64,000 nt of DNA. Source: Streptomyces iranensis (lineage in GTDB: Bacteria; Actinomycetota; Actinomycetes; Streptomycetales; Streptomycetaceae). Below are positions 9,001 to 16,342 of this stretch, piece by piece (the stretch's first letter is position 1; every line of letters starts with the position of its first letter). Below the pieces are notes generated by a model. The model saw only the letters and a program-made list of their open reading frames with translations. It was not told where the DNA came from and searched no databases. The position numbers and the translations under genes are program-made. Where the stretch lies: positions 1 through 64,000 of the forward strand of contig NZ_JAGGLR010000029.1 in the NCBI RefSeq assembly GCF_017874715.1, given 5' to 3'.

Positions 9001-9037
9001 CCGGCCCGGTGCGCGACGGGGGAGCGCACCGGGCCGG
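9001..9037 (+). terminator. 14-bp perfect hairpin terminator
   Basis: CCGGCCCGGTGCGC pairs perfectly with GCGCACCGGGCCGG around a 9-base loop. The loop and right arm (acgggggagcgcaccggg) are identical to the terminator at 16296-16323, so this hairpin type is reused in the genome. It ends the ABC/FtsX transcript before the aldo/keto reductase promoter. Confidence 0.8.
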
Positions 9038-9078
9038 CCGTGTGTTTCCGGGAGCCGGATTCCGGGGGTTCCCGTGGT

Positions 9079-9109
9079 TTGACTTGGAGTGCGCTCCAAC
9101 TCCTAGCGT
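9079..9109 (+). promoter_or_regulatory. MerR-type promoter with 19-bp spacer
   Basis: A -35 box TTGACT (9079-9084) and a -10 box TAGCGT (9104-9109) are separated by 19 bp. The spacer contains the dyad TTGGAG-TGCG-CTCCAA (9084-9099). An over-long spacer with a centred dyad is the hallmark of promoters activated by MerR-family regulators. No merR gene is in the window, so the regulator acts in trans. The site lies about 43 bp upstream of the aldo/keto reductase start. Confidence 0.75.
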
Positions 9110-9151
9110 GATCGTCACGACCACGAGACACGACCACGAGGGAGGTACCCG

Positions 9152-10138
9152 ATGTCCGAACTGCCCGCCCGCCACCTGGGGGCACTGACCGTCGCGGCCC
9201 AGGGCCTGGGCTGCATGGGGATGAGCCACGGCTACGGCGACTCGGACGACGCCCAGTCGATCGCCACCCTCCACCGCGCCCTCGACCTCGGCGTCACGCT
9301 GCTGGACACCTCCGACTTCTACGGCTCCGGGCACAACGAGGAGCTGCTCGGCCGGGCCCTGGCCGGGCGGCGGGAGCGGGCGGTGCTGGCCACCAAGTTC
9401 GGGTTCGCCAACCGGCTGGGCGAGCCGACCGCGATCCGCGGGGACGCCGCGTACGTCCGCCGGGCGTGCGACGCCTCGCTGCGGCGGCTCGGCGTCGATC
9501 ACATCGACCTCTACTACCAGCACCGCGTCGACCCGGACGTCCCCATCGAGGAGACCGTCGGCGCGATGGCCGAGCTGGTGAAGGCGGGCAAGGTGCGCCA
9601 CCTCGGACTGTCCGAGGCGGGCGCGGAGACCATCCGCCGGGCCCACGCGGTGCACCCCATCGCGGCCCTGCAGAGCGAATGGTCGCTGTGGACCCGGGAT
9701 CTGGAGCACGAGATCGTCCCGGTCTGCCGTGAGCTGGGCATCGGCCTCGTCCCCTTCTCCCCGCTCGGCCGCGGTTTCCTCACCGGCCGCTACACCTCGA
9801 CCGACGGTCTGCCGGAGGGCGACGTACGCCGCACTCAGCCCCGGTTCGCCGACGGCAACCTCGAGAAGAACCTGGCCATCGTGGAGAAGCTGAACGAACT
9901 GGCCGCCGCGAAGGGCGTCACCGCCGGCCAACTCGCCCTCGCCTGGGTGCAGCACCGCGGCGACGACGTGGTCCCCATCCCGGGCACCCGGCGCCAGAAG
10001 TACCTGGCGGAGAACCTGGCCGCCGCCACCCTCGAGCTGACCCCCGGGGAACTGTCCGCGATCGACGCCGCTGCCCCGGCCGACCAGGTCGCCGGTACCC
10101 GCTACGACGAGAAGAACCTCACCTTCGTCAACCGCTGA
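9152..10138 (+). CDS. Aldo/keto reductase
   Basis: 328 residues, the usual length. The catalytic tetrad can be read as Asp52 (LLDTSDFYG), Tyr57, Lys82 (LATKFGF) and His124 (YYQHRVD). The sequence is closest to the AKR13/YhdN-like group that reduces aldehydes and methylglyoxal with NADPH; the C-terminal VPIPGTRR loop binds the cofactor. GAGGGAGGTACCCG precedes the ATG. Its promoter is of MerR type, and MerR regulators commonly answer to electrophiles, oxidants or aldehydes, which suits a detoxifying reductase (inference). The next gene is a VOC protein in the same orientation after 72 bases, possibly co-transcribed. Confidence 0.9.
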   Translation: MSELPARHLGALTVAAQGLGCMGMSHGYGDSDDAQSIATLHRALDLGVTLLDTSDFYGSGHNEELLGRALAGRRERAVLATKFGFANRLGEPTAIRGDAAYVRRACDASLRRLGVDHIDLYYQHRVDPDVPIEETVGAMAELVKAGKVRHLGLSEAGAETIRRAHAVHPIAALQSEWSLWTRDLEHEIVPVCRELGIGLVPFSPLGRGFLTGRYTSTDGLPEGDVRRTQPRFADGNLEKNLAIVEKLNELAAAKGVTAGQLALAWVQHRGDDVVPIPGTRRQKYLAENLAAATLELTPGELSAIDAAAPADQVAGTRYDEKNLTFVNR

Positions 10139-10210
10139 TCGGGGAACCGATGAGTTTCGGAGTGGCACGGGGTCTTTGGAGGTGAACGCATCACCCCAAG
10201 GGAGATCACC

Positions 10211-10609
10211 ATGACCGAGACCGCCAGAGGCGCCCGTTTCACCGAGGTGGGCCGGGTCGCCGTCACCGTCGCCGATCAGGACCGGGCGCTGGAGTTCTAC
10301 GTAGGCACGCTCGGCTTCGAGAAGCGTGCCGACATCCCCTTCGGCGACGGTCACCGCTGGATCGAGGTGGCCCCGGCGGGCGCCCCGACCGGGATCGCGC
10401 TGGTTCTGCCGCGCGAGGGCGGGCAGGGGCCGGGCTACGACACCGGTGTCATCCTCACCTCCGAGGACATCGACGCCGACCACGCGGCGCTGCGTGAGCG
10501 CGGCGTCGACACCGACCCGGAGGTCCAGCGCTGGGGCGCCCCGGTGCCGCCGATGTTCAGCTTCCGGGACGGGGACGGCAACGCGGTGATGGTCGTCGAG
10601 AACGGCTGA
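10211..10609 (+). CDS. VOC (glyoxalase/bleomycin-resistance fold) protein
   Basis: 132 residues with the paired beta-alpha-beta-beta-beta modules of the vicinal oxygen chelate fold: GRVAVTVADQDRALEFYVGTLGFEK opens the first and the second ends in FSFRDGDGNAVMVVENG. Likely metal ligands are in the VAVTVAD strand and the C-terminal Glu of VVENG. The ribosome site AAGGGAGATCACC is good. It may act with the preceding aldo/keto reductase in aldehyde or electrophile detoxification, but the substrate of VOC proteins cannot be told from sequence. Confidence 0.85.
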   Translation: MTETARGARFTEVGRVAVTVADQDRALEFYVGTLGFEKRADIPFGDGHRWIEVAPAGAPTGIALVLPREGGQGPGYDTGVILTSEDIDADHAALRERGVDTDPEVQRWGAPVPPMFSFRDGDGNAVMVVENG

Positions 10610-10629
10610 CCCCGTCGGCCACCGGTGAG

Positions 10630-10662
10630 GAGCCGGTCCGCGGACGGGGGGCGGACCGGCTC
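10630..10662. terminator. Bidirectional 12-bp hairpin between convergent genes
   Basis: GAGCCGGTCCGC pairs perfectly with GCGGACCGGCTC around a 9-base loop. It lies between the ends of the VOC gene (rightward) and the glycosylase gene (leftward), so it can serve both. Confidence 0.8.
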
Positions 10663-10672
10663 TTCGGTGTGG

Positions 10673-11635
10673 TTACGACGTACGGCCGCCGATGTGCGCG
10701 GCGCGGGCGCGGAGCAGCAGCGCGATCCAGCTGCGGTAGGGCTGCCAGCGGTCGGCGATACCGGCCAGTCGGCGGATGTCGCCCGAGGCGGCCTCGCCGA
10801 GGCCGTACGCGTCCACCATGGCCGCGTGCAGCCGCGGTTCGTGACGCGGGAAGACATCGGGGTGCCCGGCACCGCGGATGAGGATGAGTTCGGCGGAGAA
10901 CGGGCCGATGCCGGGGAGGTCGCGCAGCGCCGCGAGGGCGTCGTCCACCGGCATCGAGCGCAGCCGTACGGCGTCGAGTTCACCGGCGTCGGCCGCTTCG
11001 GCCAGTGCGTGCAGCCGCTCGATCTTCACCTCGGTCAGGCCGGGGGCGCGGGTGATCGCGCGCAGGGCCGGTGGGGTGGGGAAGGCGTACCGGGTCCGGC
11101 CCTCGATCCGGACGCGCCGGCCGTGCCGCTCGGCGAGGCGGGCCTTGATCGCGGCGGCCTGGGTCATGCGGATGCGATGGCCGATGATCGCCCACGCGGC
11201 GGCTTCGTAGGGCGAGTGGAAGCACACCGGCCGAAGGCCCGGATAGTCCGCCATGAGCCCGGCCACCACGGGGTCGGCGGCGGCGAGTCCGGGGAAGCCG
11301 CTTCCGTCGACGTCGAGGGAGAGGATGCGGGCCAGCTGAGCCCGAGCGGCCTCGCCGGGTCCGGGTCCGGGTCCGGTCCCGGCGGACACGGGGTCTGCCG
11401 GGGTGTCGGGGTACATGGTGAACTCGGCCCGGACCCGGCCCGCTCCGCCCTCCGCCGCCGCCTCCTCCTGCCGCACCGCGACGGCCACCGTCGAGTGGCC
11501 GTCGTCGGCGGGGAAGGCCAGGTGGAGGACGTCGTCCGCCGCGCCCTGGTAGCTCGCCGGGGTGAAGCCCTCCAGGAACCGCACGCTCGCCGCGAGCGAG
11601 AAGGGGCCGGACGGGGTGAGGACGGCGGCGGTCAC
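10673..11635 (-). CDS. AlkA-like DNA-3-methyladenine glycosylase, HhH-GPD family
   Basis: 320 residues from a GTG with ACGGAGG upstream. The C-terminal half carries a helix-hairpin-helix (LPGIGPFSAELILIRG), characteristic of HhH-GPD glycosylases that remove alkylated bases. In E. coli AlkA the catalytic aspartate follows shortly after the hairpin (DVFLPDD); the aligned stretch here is DVFPRHEP, which places Glu where Asp is expected. Activity may still be possible or the protein may have another role. The start lies two bases after the stop of the upstream VOC gene, so the two form an operon, likely controlled by the divergent MarR gene. An ORF extension upstream overlaps the VOC gene and is rejected. 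Confidence 0.8.
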   Translation of the reverse strand: MTAAVLTPSGPFSLAASVRFLEGFTPASYQGAADDVLHLAFPADDGHSTVAVAVRQEEAAAEGGAGRVRAEFTMYPDTPADPVSAGTGPGPGPGEAARAQLARILSLDVDGSGFPGLAAADPVVAGLMADYPGLRPVCFHSPYEAAAWAIIGHRIRMTQAAAIKARLAERHGRRVRIEGRTRYAFPTPPALRAITRAPGLTEVKIERLHALAEAADAGELDAVRLRSMPVDDALAALRDLPGIGPFSAELILIRGAGHPDVFPRHEPRLHAAMVDAYGLGEAASGDIRRLAGIADRWQPYRSWIALLLRARAAHIGGRTS

Positions 11636-11637
11636 GG

Positions 11638-12009
11638 TCAGCCTCCGTGCGCCGTGAGGGCGTAGCCCTCCGGGCCGATGAAGGTGAACGTGCGGCCGAA
11701 GGGGCTGTCCTGGGGCGGGCTGAGGATCGGCACCCCGGCGGCGGCGAGCTGGTCGTGCAGCGCCTGGGCGTCCGTGGTGCGGAACCACAGGGCCACGCCG
11801 AGGCCGGGCCGTGCGGCGTCGTCGAGATCCACGCCCGGCAGCGGCTCGCGGACGGCGAACGGGATCGGCTCGGTGGTGAACACCACCGCACCGGGCGGCG
11901 AGGCCGGCGCGCGCCGCAGGCCGAGATGGGCTTCGCAGAAGGCGGCCGCCGCCTCGACATCGCGTACCTGCAGGGCGATGAAGTCGGGGCCGTCGATGGT
12001 GGCGGGCAT
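11638..12009 (-). CDS. VOC-fold protein (glyoxalase superfamily)
   Basis: 123 residues: MPATIDGPDFIALQVRDVEAAAAFCEAHLGL is a typical first VOC module, and FGRTFTFIGPEGYALTAH a typical second. Many short VOC proteins in Streptomyces sit beside MarR regulators and may bind or modify small electrophiles. It is the first gene of the leftward operon with the AlkA-like glycosylase; its start is 100 bp from the MarR start, and the two share the operator region. A leader of GGGGAGGACCC gives the ribosome site. Confidence 0.85.
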   Translation of the reverse strand: MPATIDGPDFIALQVRDVEAAAAFCEAHLGLRRAPASPPGAVVFTTEPIPFAVREPLPGVDLDDAARPGLGVALWFRTTDAQALHDQLAAAGVPILSPPQDSPFGRTFTFIGPEGYALTAHGG

Positions 12010-12047
12010 GGGTCCTCCCCGGTTGTTGGCTGAGCCAGTGATGGCGA

Positions 12048-12109
12048 TGTCAGGACTTTGACACGACTGGACTGTACGTACGGCCGCCCCCTATGTCAAA
12101 ATCCTGACA
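12048..12109. promoter_or_regulatory. Two 16-bp MarR-type operators
   Basis: TGTCAGGACTTTGACA (12048-12063) and TGTCAAAATCCTGACA (12094-12109) both have the form TGTCA-N6-TGACA and are inverted copies of one another. Centres are 46 bp apart. The right site ends on the A of the marR ATG, so repressor binding would block the marR promoter or start, while the left site covers the promoter of the leftward VOC/glycosylase operon. Confidence 0.75.
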
Positions 12110-12570
12110 TGAAGGACCGGACGCCCGTACCCCCGCCACACCCCGCCGACGACGTCACCGAGCATGTGGGCTACCGCCTCAAACGCGCCGCCGCGGCGCT
12201 GCGCGGCGCCATGGACAAGGCGCTGCGCGAGCACGGGCTGACGGTGCCGCAGTACGCCTGCCTCGAACTCCTCGACCAGCGGCCCGGCCTGTCCAACGCC
12301 GAGCTCGCCCGCTCCACGTTCGTCACCCGGCAGTCCATGAACGTCGTCCTCCGCGGCCTCCAGGACGCGGACCTGATCTCCCGGCCCGCCACCACCGACC
12401 ACGGCCGCGCGCTCCCCGCCCACCTCACCGAGCACGGCCGCGAACGGCTCGACGCGGCCCGGTCCGCCGTCTACGCCATCGAACGGACGATGGTCGACGC
12501 CTTCCCGCAGCGCCGTCTGGCCGCCCTCCTCGCCGACCTCGACCGCATGGCGGAAGCCCTCGGCGGCTGA
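12109..12570 (+). CDS. MarR-family transcriptional regulator
   Basis: 153 residues. The winged helix is clear: LTVPQYACLELLDQRPGLSNAELARSTFVTRQSMNVVLRGLQDADLI followed by the wing. An ORF extension to 12058 starts inside an operator and is not used. No ribosome site precedes the ATG, and an operator abuts it, which suggests a leaderless mRNA. MarR proteins are dimeric repressors released by phenolic ligands or thiol oxidation. The twin operators point to autoregulation plus control of the divergent VOC/glycosylase operon. Confidence 0.9.
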   Translation: MKDRTPVPPPHPADDVTEHVGYRLKRAAAALRGAMDKALREHGLTVPQYACLELLDQRPGLSNAELARSTFVTRQSMNVVLRGLQDADLISRPATTDHGRALPAHLTEHGRERLDAARSAVYAIERTMVDAFPQRRLAALLADLDRMAEALGG

Positions 12571-12582
12571 CCGTCCGCTGCC

Positions 12583-12879
12583 TCAGTCGCGGGGGAGCAG
12601 GGTGCCCAGGGGGCCGAGGTCCAGGTTGAGGTCTTCCGGGGTCAGACCGTGCTGGTCGCACAGTTCCGTCATGCGCTGGTCGAGGAGCATCAGCGTGGTG
12701 CCGATGCGCTCGATCTGGTCGTCGGTGAGGCCGCCCGTGTCGATGCGGCGGATGGCCTGGCGTTCCATCAGCTGGCGGAGGAGTTCGACGACCGTCAGCA
12801 CCAGGGCCACGAGATCGCGGCCGACCGAGTCGCGGTCGATGTCCACGCGGGAGGGGGTGGCGGGGACCGGCGTGCTCAT
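12583..12879 (-). CDS. gvpK: Gas vesicle protein GvpK
   Basis: 98 residues, the last gene of the gvp operon. The pattern RDLVALVLTVVELLRQLMERQAIRRID followed by LTDDQIERIGTTLM is the conserved core of GvpK, an accessory protein needed for vesicle assembly. The ATG overlaps the gvpS stop by four bases; upstream frame extension is overlap with gvpS and is discarded. Confidence 0.9.
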   Translation of the reverse strand: MSTPVPATPSRVDIDRDSVGRDLVALVLTVVELLRQLMERQAIRRIDTGGLTDDQIERIGTTLMLLDQRMTELCDQHGLTPEDLNLDLGPLGTLLPRD

Positions 12880-13175
12880 AGCGGGCCGCTGTCGGTCCAT
12901 GGGGCCCGGACCCGTTCGTTGACCGAGGAGAGGAGGGCGTGCAGGGAGAGGCGGACGAGGGGGACCTCGGCGATCGCGATGACCAGGTCGCCGCTGATGA
13001 CGACGCCGGTCGCGAGCACCCGGTCCAGGAGGTCCACCAGGGGGACGCCGAGCGGGCCCAGCGCCTCGGCGGGGGTGGTTCCCCACTCCGGGGCCTCTCT
13101 GCGGGCGGTGGTGGCGGGGGTCGCTTCCCACCGCGCTTTCGCCGGGGTGGTATCCCAGGTGGACGGCCTGGTCAT
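12876..13175 (-). CDS. gvpS: GvpA-family minor vesicle protein, GvpS/GvpJ type
   Basis: 99 residues. After a low-complexity N-terminus of about 40 residues comes a GvpA-fold core: VPLVDLLDRVLATGVVISGDLVIAIAEVPLVRLSLHALLSS. Its place between gvpL and gvpK is that of gvpS in Streptomyces clusters. Such paralogues probably form tips or nucleate the ribbed shell. Overlaps of four bases join it to gvpL and gvpK. Confidence 0.85.
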   Translation of the reverse strand: MTRPSTWDTTPAKARWEATPATTARREAPEWGTTPAEALGPLGVPLVDLLDRVLATGVVISGDLVIAIAEVPLVRLSLHALLSSVNERVRAPWTDSGPL

Positions 13176-13987
13176 GGGGTCGGCCCCGGGTCCGTGATTC
13201 CTCCGTCGGCGAAGGAGTAGGGCGCCCACGGTCCGGAGAGTTCGATCTGGACCTCCGTCTCGTCGTGGCGCAACGACGCGAGCGCGGCGCGCAGTTCGCG
13301 CTCCCGGCCCAGGTCGAGGAGGTAGGCCGCGTTCAGCACATGGGCGCGGTGCTTCCCGGTCACCTCGACGCCGTGCGGGCGCAGCCGGCGCGCGGCCACG
13401 GCGAGGCCCCGGACGACGGTGTCCACCCGCTCGGCGGCCCGCAGCGCCAGGGTGTGGCGCTGTTCGCGGCCGCGCTGCCGGGTGCGGACGCGGTCCAGAT
13501 AGGCGCGGCCGCTCCTGTCCGGGCCGGGGCCCTCCGCCGGGGCCGCTTCGGATGCGGGCGGCGGTCCCGTGGGGGCGTAGACCTTGACCCCCCATTCGAC
13601 CCGGCCCGCGATCCGGTCCAGGGCGGTCAGGAAGGACGTCTCCCGGTCGCCCAGGGCCTCGCGGACCCGGCCGTCGTCGAGATAGACCGTGGCCAGGGGC
13701 AGCGGAACGGCCGGGGCGAGCGCCGACGCCGCCGTGATCACCGCGTGGTGGGCGCGGGCGCAGCGCTCCAGTTCGGCGCCGTCGGACAGCCGCCGCCGCA
13801 GCGCCTCCTCGCCGTACCCGGCCGCGGGCACGTCCTGGACCACGGCGGTGAGCGGACCCGCCGCGACCGTACGGACGGGGGCACCGGTGCCGAGCCCGGG
13901 GAGTTCCGCCAACGGTTCCGCCGGGGCGGTGAGGTCGCCGCCCCGGCAGACCGCGAAGGCGTAGGTGAGGGTGGGGGCCTCGGTCAT
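13172..13987 (-). CDS. gvpL: Gas vesicle protein GvpL/GvpF family
   Basis: 271 residues. Readable GvpL/F features are the opening strand LTYAFAVCRG, a central VPLPLATVYLDDGRVREALGDRE, WGVKVY, and the C-terminal VLNAAYLLDLGRERELRAALASL with the ending LSGPWAPYSFAD. GvpF/L proteins bind GvpA and act as assembly chaperones or minor shell parts. A second member, gvpF, lies upstream; this copy has a longer Pro/Ala-rich insertion around residues 140-155. Four-base overlaps on both sides indicate tight translational coupling. Confidence 0.9.
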   Translation of the reverse strand: MTEAPTLTYAFAVCRGGDLTAPAEPLAELPGLGTGAPVRTVAAGPLTAVVQDVPAAGYGEEALRRRLSDGAELERCARAHHAVITAASALAPAVPLPLATVYLDDGRVREALGDRETSFLTALDRIAGRVEWGVKVYAPTGPPPASEAAPAEGPGPDRSGRAYLDRVRTRQRGREQRHTLALRAAERVDTVVRGLAVAARRLRPHGVEVTGKHRAHVLNAAYLLDLGRERELRAALASLRHDETEVQIELSGPWAPYSFADGGITDPGPTP

Positions 13988-14349
13988 GGGCGCCTCTCCT
14001 CCCCGGCCGCGCCGACCGTGCTCAGCTCCTCCGAGCCGATCCGTGACTCCAGGGCGTGAAGCCGGCTCCGCAGTTCCGCGTTCTCCTGGGCGAGGGTGTC
14101 CCGCGCGGCGCGCGACGAGAGCGCGGGATCGGTTTCCCACCAGTCGATTCCGGCCTTGCGGGCGGTGTCCACGGAGGAGATGAACAACCGCAGCCGGATG
14201 GTGAGCAGTTCGATGTCCAGCAGGTCGATCTTGATGTCCCCGGCGATCACGATGCCCTTGTCCAGGACGCGTTCCAGGATCTCGGCGAGGTCGGAGGGGT
14301 GCCGCTCGGCGGTCACGGAAGGGGGGTGGGCCAGGTCGCGTTCAGTCAT
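13984..14349 (-). CDS. gvpJ: GvpA-family protein GvpJ
   Basis: 121 residues. The core SDLAEILERVLDKGIVIAGDIKIDLLDIELLTIRLRLFISSVDTARK is a GvpA/GvpJ domain. A polar C-terminus with a short coiled-coil (LAQENAELRSRLHALESRIG) follows, as in GvpJ. ATG overlaps the gvpG stop by four bases. GvpJ is thought to shape the conical ends of vesicles. Confidence 0.9.
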   Translation of the reverse strand: MTERDLAHPPSVTAERHPSDLAEILERVLDKGIVIAGDIKIDLLDIELLTIRLRLFISSVDTARKAGIDWWETDPALSSRAARDTLAQENAELRSRLHALESRIGSEELSTVGAAGEERRP

Positions 14350-14606
14350 GGCGTGCGCACCCTCGCCCTTCCTCCCCGGCCGGCCGGGCGCTCCAGCAGA
14401 TCCAGCAGCCGGTCCTCCTCCCGGTCGAACTCCTCCGGGCCGATCGCCCCCGACTCCAGGGCCTCGTTCAGCGCGGCCAGCCGGGCCCGCAGCACCGACG
14501 GATGGCACATCTCCTCCTCCGCCATGTCCCTCACGCGCTCCGCGACCCACACCACCCCGCGCACCGGCGCCAGCGGGAAGAGGACGACCTGGCTCAGTAC
14601 GCCCAT
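14346..14606 (-). CDS. gvpG: Gas vesicle protein GvpG
   Basis: 86 residues with the GvpG signature: a hydrophobic start (VLSQVVLFPLAPVRGVVWVAERVRDMAEEEM) followed by an acidic helical hairpin with ALNEALESGAIGPEEFDREEDRLLDLLE. GvpG is a small accessory protein in the assembly complex with GvpF/L. It starts one base after the gvpF stop. Confidence 0.9.
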   Translation of the reverse strand: MGVLSQVVLFPLAPVRGVVWVAERVRDMAEEEMCHPSVLRARLAALNEALESGAIGPEEFDREEDRLLDLLERPAGRGGRARVRTP

Positions 14607-14607
14607 C

Positions 14608-15360
14608 TCAGGCCCGGCCTTCCGTGAAGCTGTAGCAGGGCAGCGGGCCGGTGAGCCGCAGTTCGACCCGGTCGCGGTGGGCGGGCGTGAGGCGTTCCAC
14701 GGCGCCCTCGAACCGCCGCCGCCCGCGCCGGTCCAGCAGGAACGAGGCGTTGAGCACGCACCCCTCGACCTCCGGGCCGTGCACCGTGGCGTCCGCCACG
14801 GCCGAGAGCTCGGCGAGCACCGTGGCGGCGGCCGCCGCCGCCCGGCGCTTCAGCCCGCGTGCCACGGCCTCACCGAGCCGCACGCTGGCCTCGTACCCCG
14901 GGGCCCGGCGCGCGGCGGTGCGCAACCGGCTCACCTCGGGGTCCTCCCGTACCAGAGCACCCAGGTCGGCCTCGGTGGGCAGCGCCTTGAGGTTCATCTC
15001 GATCCGCCCGTCAACGCGTTCGAGCGCGGCCAGGCAGTCGTTCTGTGTGCACAGCAGCTGCCGCCGCACCGACTCCTCGTCGGGGGCGACCATGCCGAAG
15101 CGCATCGGCAGCACGGGCCCGTCCCGCCCCAGCGTCAGGGCGAGGTCCTGGTGGGCGAGGAGGTCGCGGCGCTTGGCGCGCAGCCGGGCGGGAGCGTCGC
15201 TGATCACCGCGGCCAGCGCTCCGGCCCGGACGGTACGGACCGGGGCGGGCCGCTCGCCCACCCCGGTGCGGCCGGGCGGCATCGCGTGGGAGGCGCGGAC
15301 GACGCCGTAGACGTACACGCTCCGAGGTGCGGGTGCGGGTGCGGGTGCGGGTGCGGTCAT
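14608..15360 (-). CDS. gvpF: Gas vesicle protein GvpF
   Basis: 250 residues of the GvpF/L family: VYVYGVVRAS at the start, VLPMRFGMVAPDEESVRRQL in the middle, MNLKALPTEADL and the C-terminal VLNASFLLDRRGRRRFEGAVERL plus LTGPLPCYSF. Its first residues MTAPAPAPAPAP come from a gtgcgg hexanucleotide repeat (about five units ending at 15354), a place where slippage could change the N-terminus. A similar repeat sits just upstream of the gamma-glutamyltransferase gene near 28667-28695. Confidence 0.9.
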   Translation of the reverse strand: MTAPAPAPAPAPRSVYVYGVVRASHAMPPGRTGVGERPAPVRTVRAGALAAVISDAPARLRAKRRDLLAHQDLALTLGRDGPVLPMRFGMVAPDEESVRRQLLCTQNDCLAALERVDGRIEMNLKALPTEADLGALVREDPEVSRLRTAARRAPGYEASVRLGEAVARGLKRRAAAAAATVLAELSAVADATVHGPEVEGCVLNASFLLDRRGRRRFEGAVERLTPAHRDRVELRLTGPLPCYSFTEGRA

Positions 15361-15364
15361 GGAA

Positions 15365-15865
15365 TCAGTCCTCCTCGGAAGGCTCGGAAGGCTCCGAAGC
15401 GGAAGCGGAACGGCGGCGGGTGGGGGCGGTGCGCCGCCGGGGGCGGCTCTCCCGCTCCTCCCGCTCCCCCTCTTCCTCCTCGTCGTCGGCCCCGACGGCC
15501 CGCTTTACCTTCTCGCCCACGCCCGCCACCGCCTTCTTGGCCTTCTTCTTGCCGAGGCCCGTGGCCATCCGCCCGGCCGGACTCCCGCCGCCGCCCGCGA
15601 CCCCGCCCAGCAGTTCGGGAACGGTCGTGCTGCTGCGGTCGAATTCGAGGTCCACGCGGTTGCAGGCCTCGGCGAAGCGAAGGTAGGTGTCCACGCTGGC
15701 GACCACGATCCGGGCGTCGATCTTCAGGATCTCGATGCCGACGAGGGAGACCCGGATGAAGACGTCGATCACCATGCCCCGGTCGAGGATGAGTTCCAGG
15801 CAGTCGTAGAGGGTGCCGGTCCGCTGGATGCAGACGACTTCTTCCGTGTAAGTGCCAGTGGGCAT
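15365..15865 (-). CDS. gvpA: Gas vesicle structural protein GvpA with long charged tail
   Basis: 166 residues. Residues ~15-80 are the shell-forming GvpA domain (LYDCLELILDRGMVIDVFIRVSLVGIEILKIDARIVVASVDTYLRF). Halobacterial and cyanobacterial GvpA are about 70 residues; Streptomyces homologues are longer, and this one has a striking tail of a Lys-rich block (LGKKKAKKAV), an acidic block (DDEEEEGE) and an Arg/Ser block ending SEPSEPSEED. Such a tail would sit on one face of the shell. It is the second gene of the operon after gvpO, with 26 bases between. Confidence 0.85.
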   Translation of the reverse strand: MPTGTYTEEVVCIQRTGTLYDCLELILDRGMVIDVFIRVSLVGIEILKIDARIVVASVDTYLRFAEACNRVDLEFDRSSTTVPELLGGVAGGGGSPAGRMATGLGKKKAKKAVAGVGEKVKRAVGADDEEEEGEREERESRPRRRTAPTRRRSASASEPSEPSEED

Positions 15866-15891
15866 CGCGGAGCGTCCTTTCGGCTGTCGTC

Positions 15892-16209
15892 TCAGCAGTC
15901 GTCGGCCGCACCGCGCCGGTAGCGGCGGACCCTCCGGTATTCCTGGAGCTCGCCCCGCTCGTCGATGCGCACCTCGTACGTGGCCAGCAGGCTGGTGGTG
16001 TCCGGGATCCGGGCGACCTCGAGGACGTCCACGCTGACGAGCCAGCCGTCCTCGTGGCGGGCCACGCCGCTGACGCCCTCGGGCTCATGGACGATCAGTG
16101 AGGCGAGCTGTTCGCACGCGTGCCGGGCGGCCTCGGCCGGCTTGGGGGCTCGGGGCCGGGTACTCGTCTTGGTCTGCGATGGGCGCGGGTCTCGCTCTGC
16201 CATGTGCAT
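15892..16209 (-). CDS. gvpO: Gas vesicle protein GvpO
   Basis: 105 residues from the first of two close ATGs (MHMAERD; the second is at 16203). The conserved domain is AARHACEQLASLIVHEPEGVSGVARHEDGWLVSVDVLEVARIPDT with YEVRIDERGELQEYRRVRRYRRG, matching the GvpO family, an actinobacterial and halobacterial vesicle gene of regulatory or accessory role. It heads the operon gvpO-A-F-G-J-L-S-K. The perfect palindrome TGTGATCACA at 16213-16222 lies just upstream of the start and may be regulatory. Confidence 0.85.
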   Translation of the reverse strand: MHMAERDPRPSQTKTSTRPRAPKPAEAARHACEQLASLIVHEPEGVSGVARHEDGWLVSVDVLEVARIPDTTSLLATYEVRIDERGELQEYRRVRRYRRGAADDC

Positions 16210-16295
16210 CAGTGTGATCACAGGGCGCGCCCGGCCGCCTGTCGTGATGGGCCGGACGCGGGACTGTCCGCTGCGCCTGTGCGGTACGCCCTGGT

Positions 16296-16323
16296 CCGGT
16301 GCGCTCACGGGGGAGCGCACCGG
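16296..16323 (-). terminator. Hairpin terminator after the DUF397 gene
   Basis: CCGGTGCGCT pairs with AGCGCACCGG (10 bp) around an 8-base loop. It separates the leftward XRE/DUF397 operon from the gvp operon. Loop and right arm match the terminator at 9001-9037. Confidence 0.75.
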
Positions 16324-16342
16324 GACCGGGGGCGTCGTCGGT

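Noticed and set aside
16213..16222. TGTGATCACA as a Crp site for the gvp operon
   Set aside because: It is a perfect palindrome but lacks the 22-bp Crp consensus spacing; kept only as a note under gvpO.
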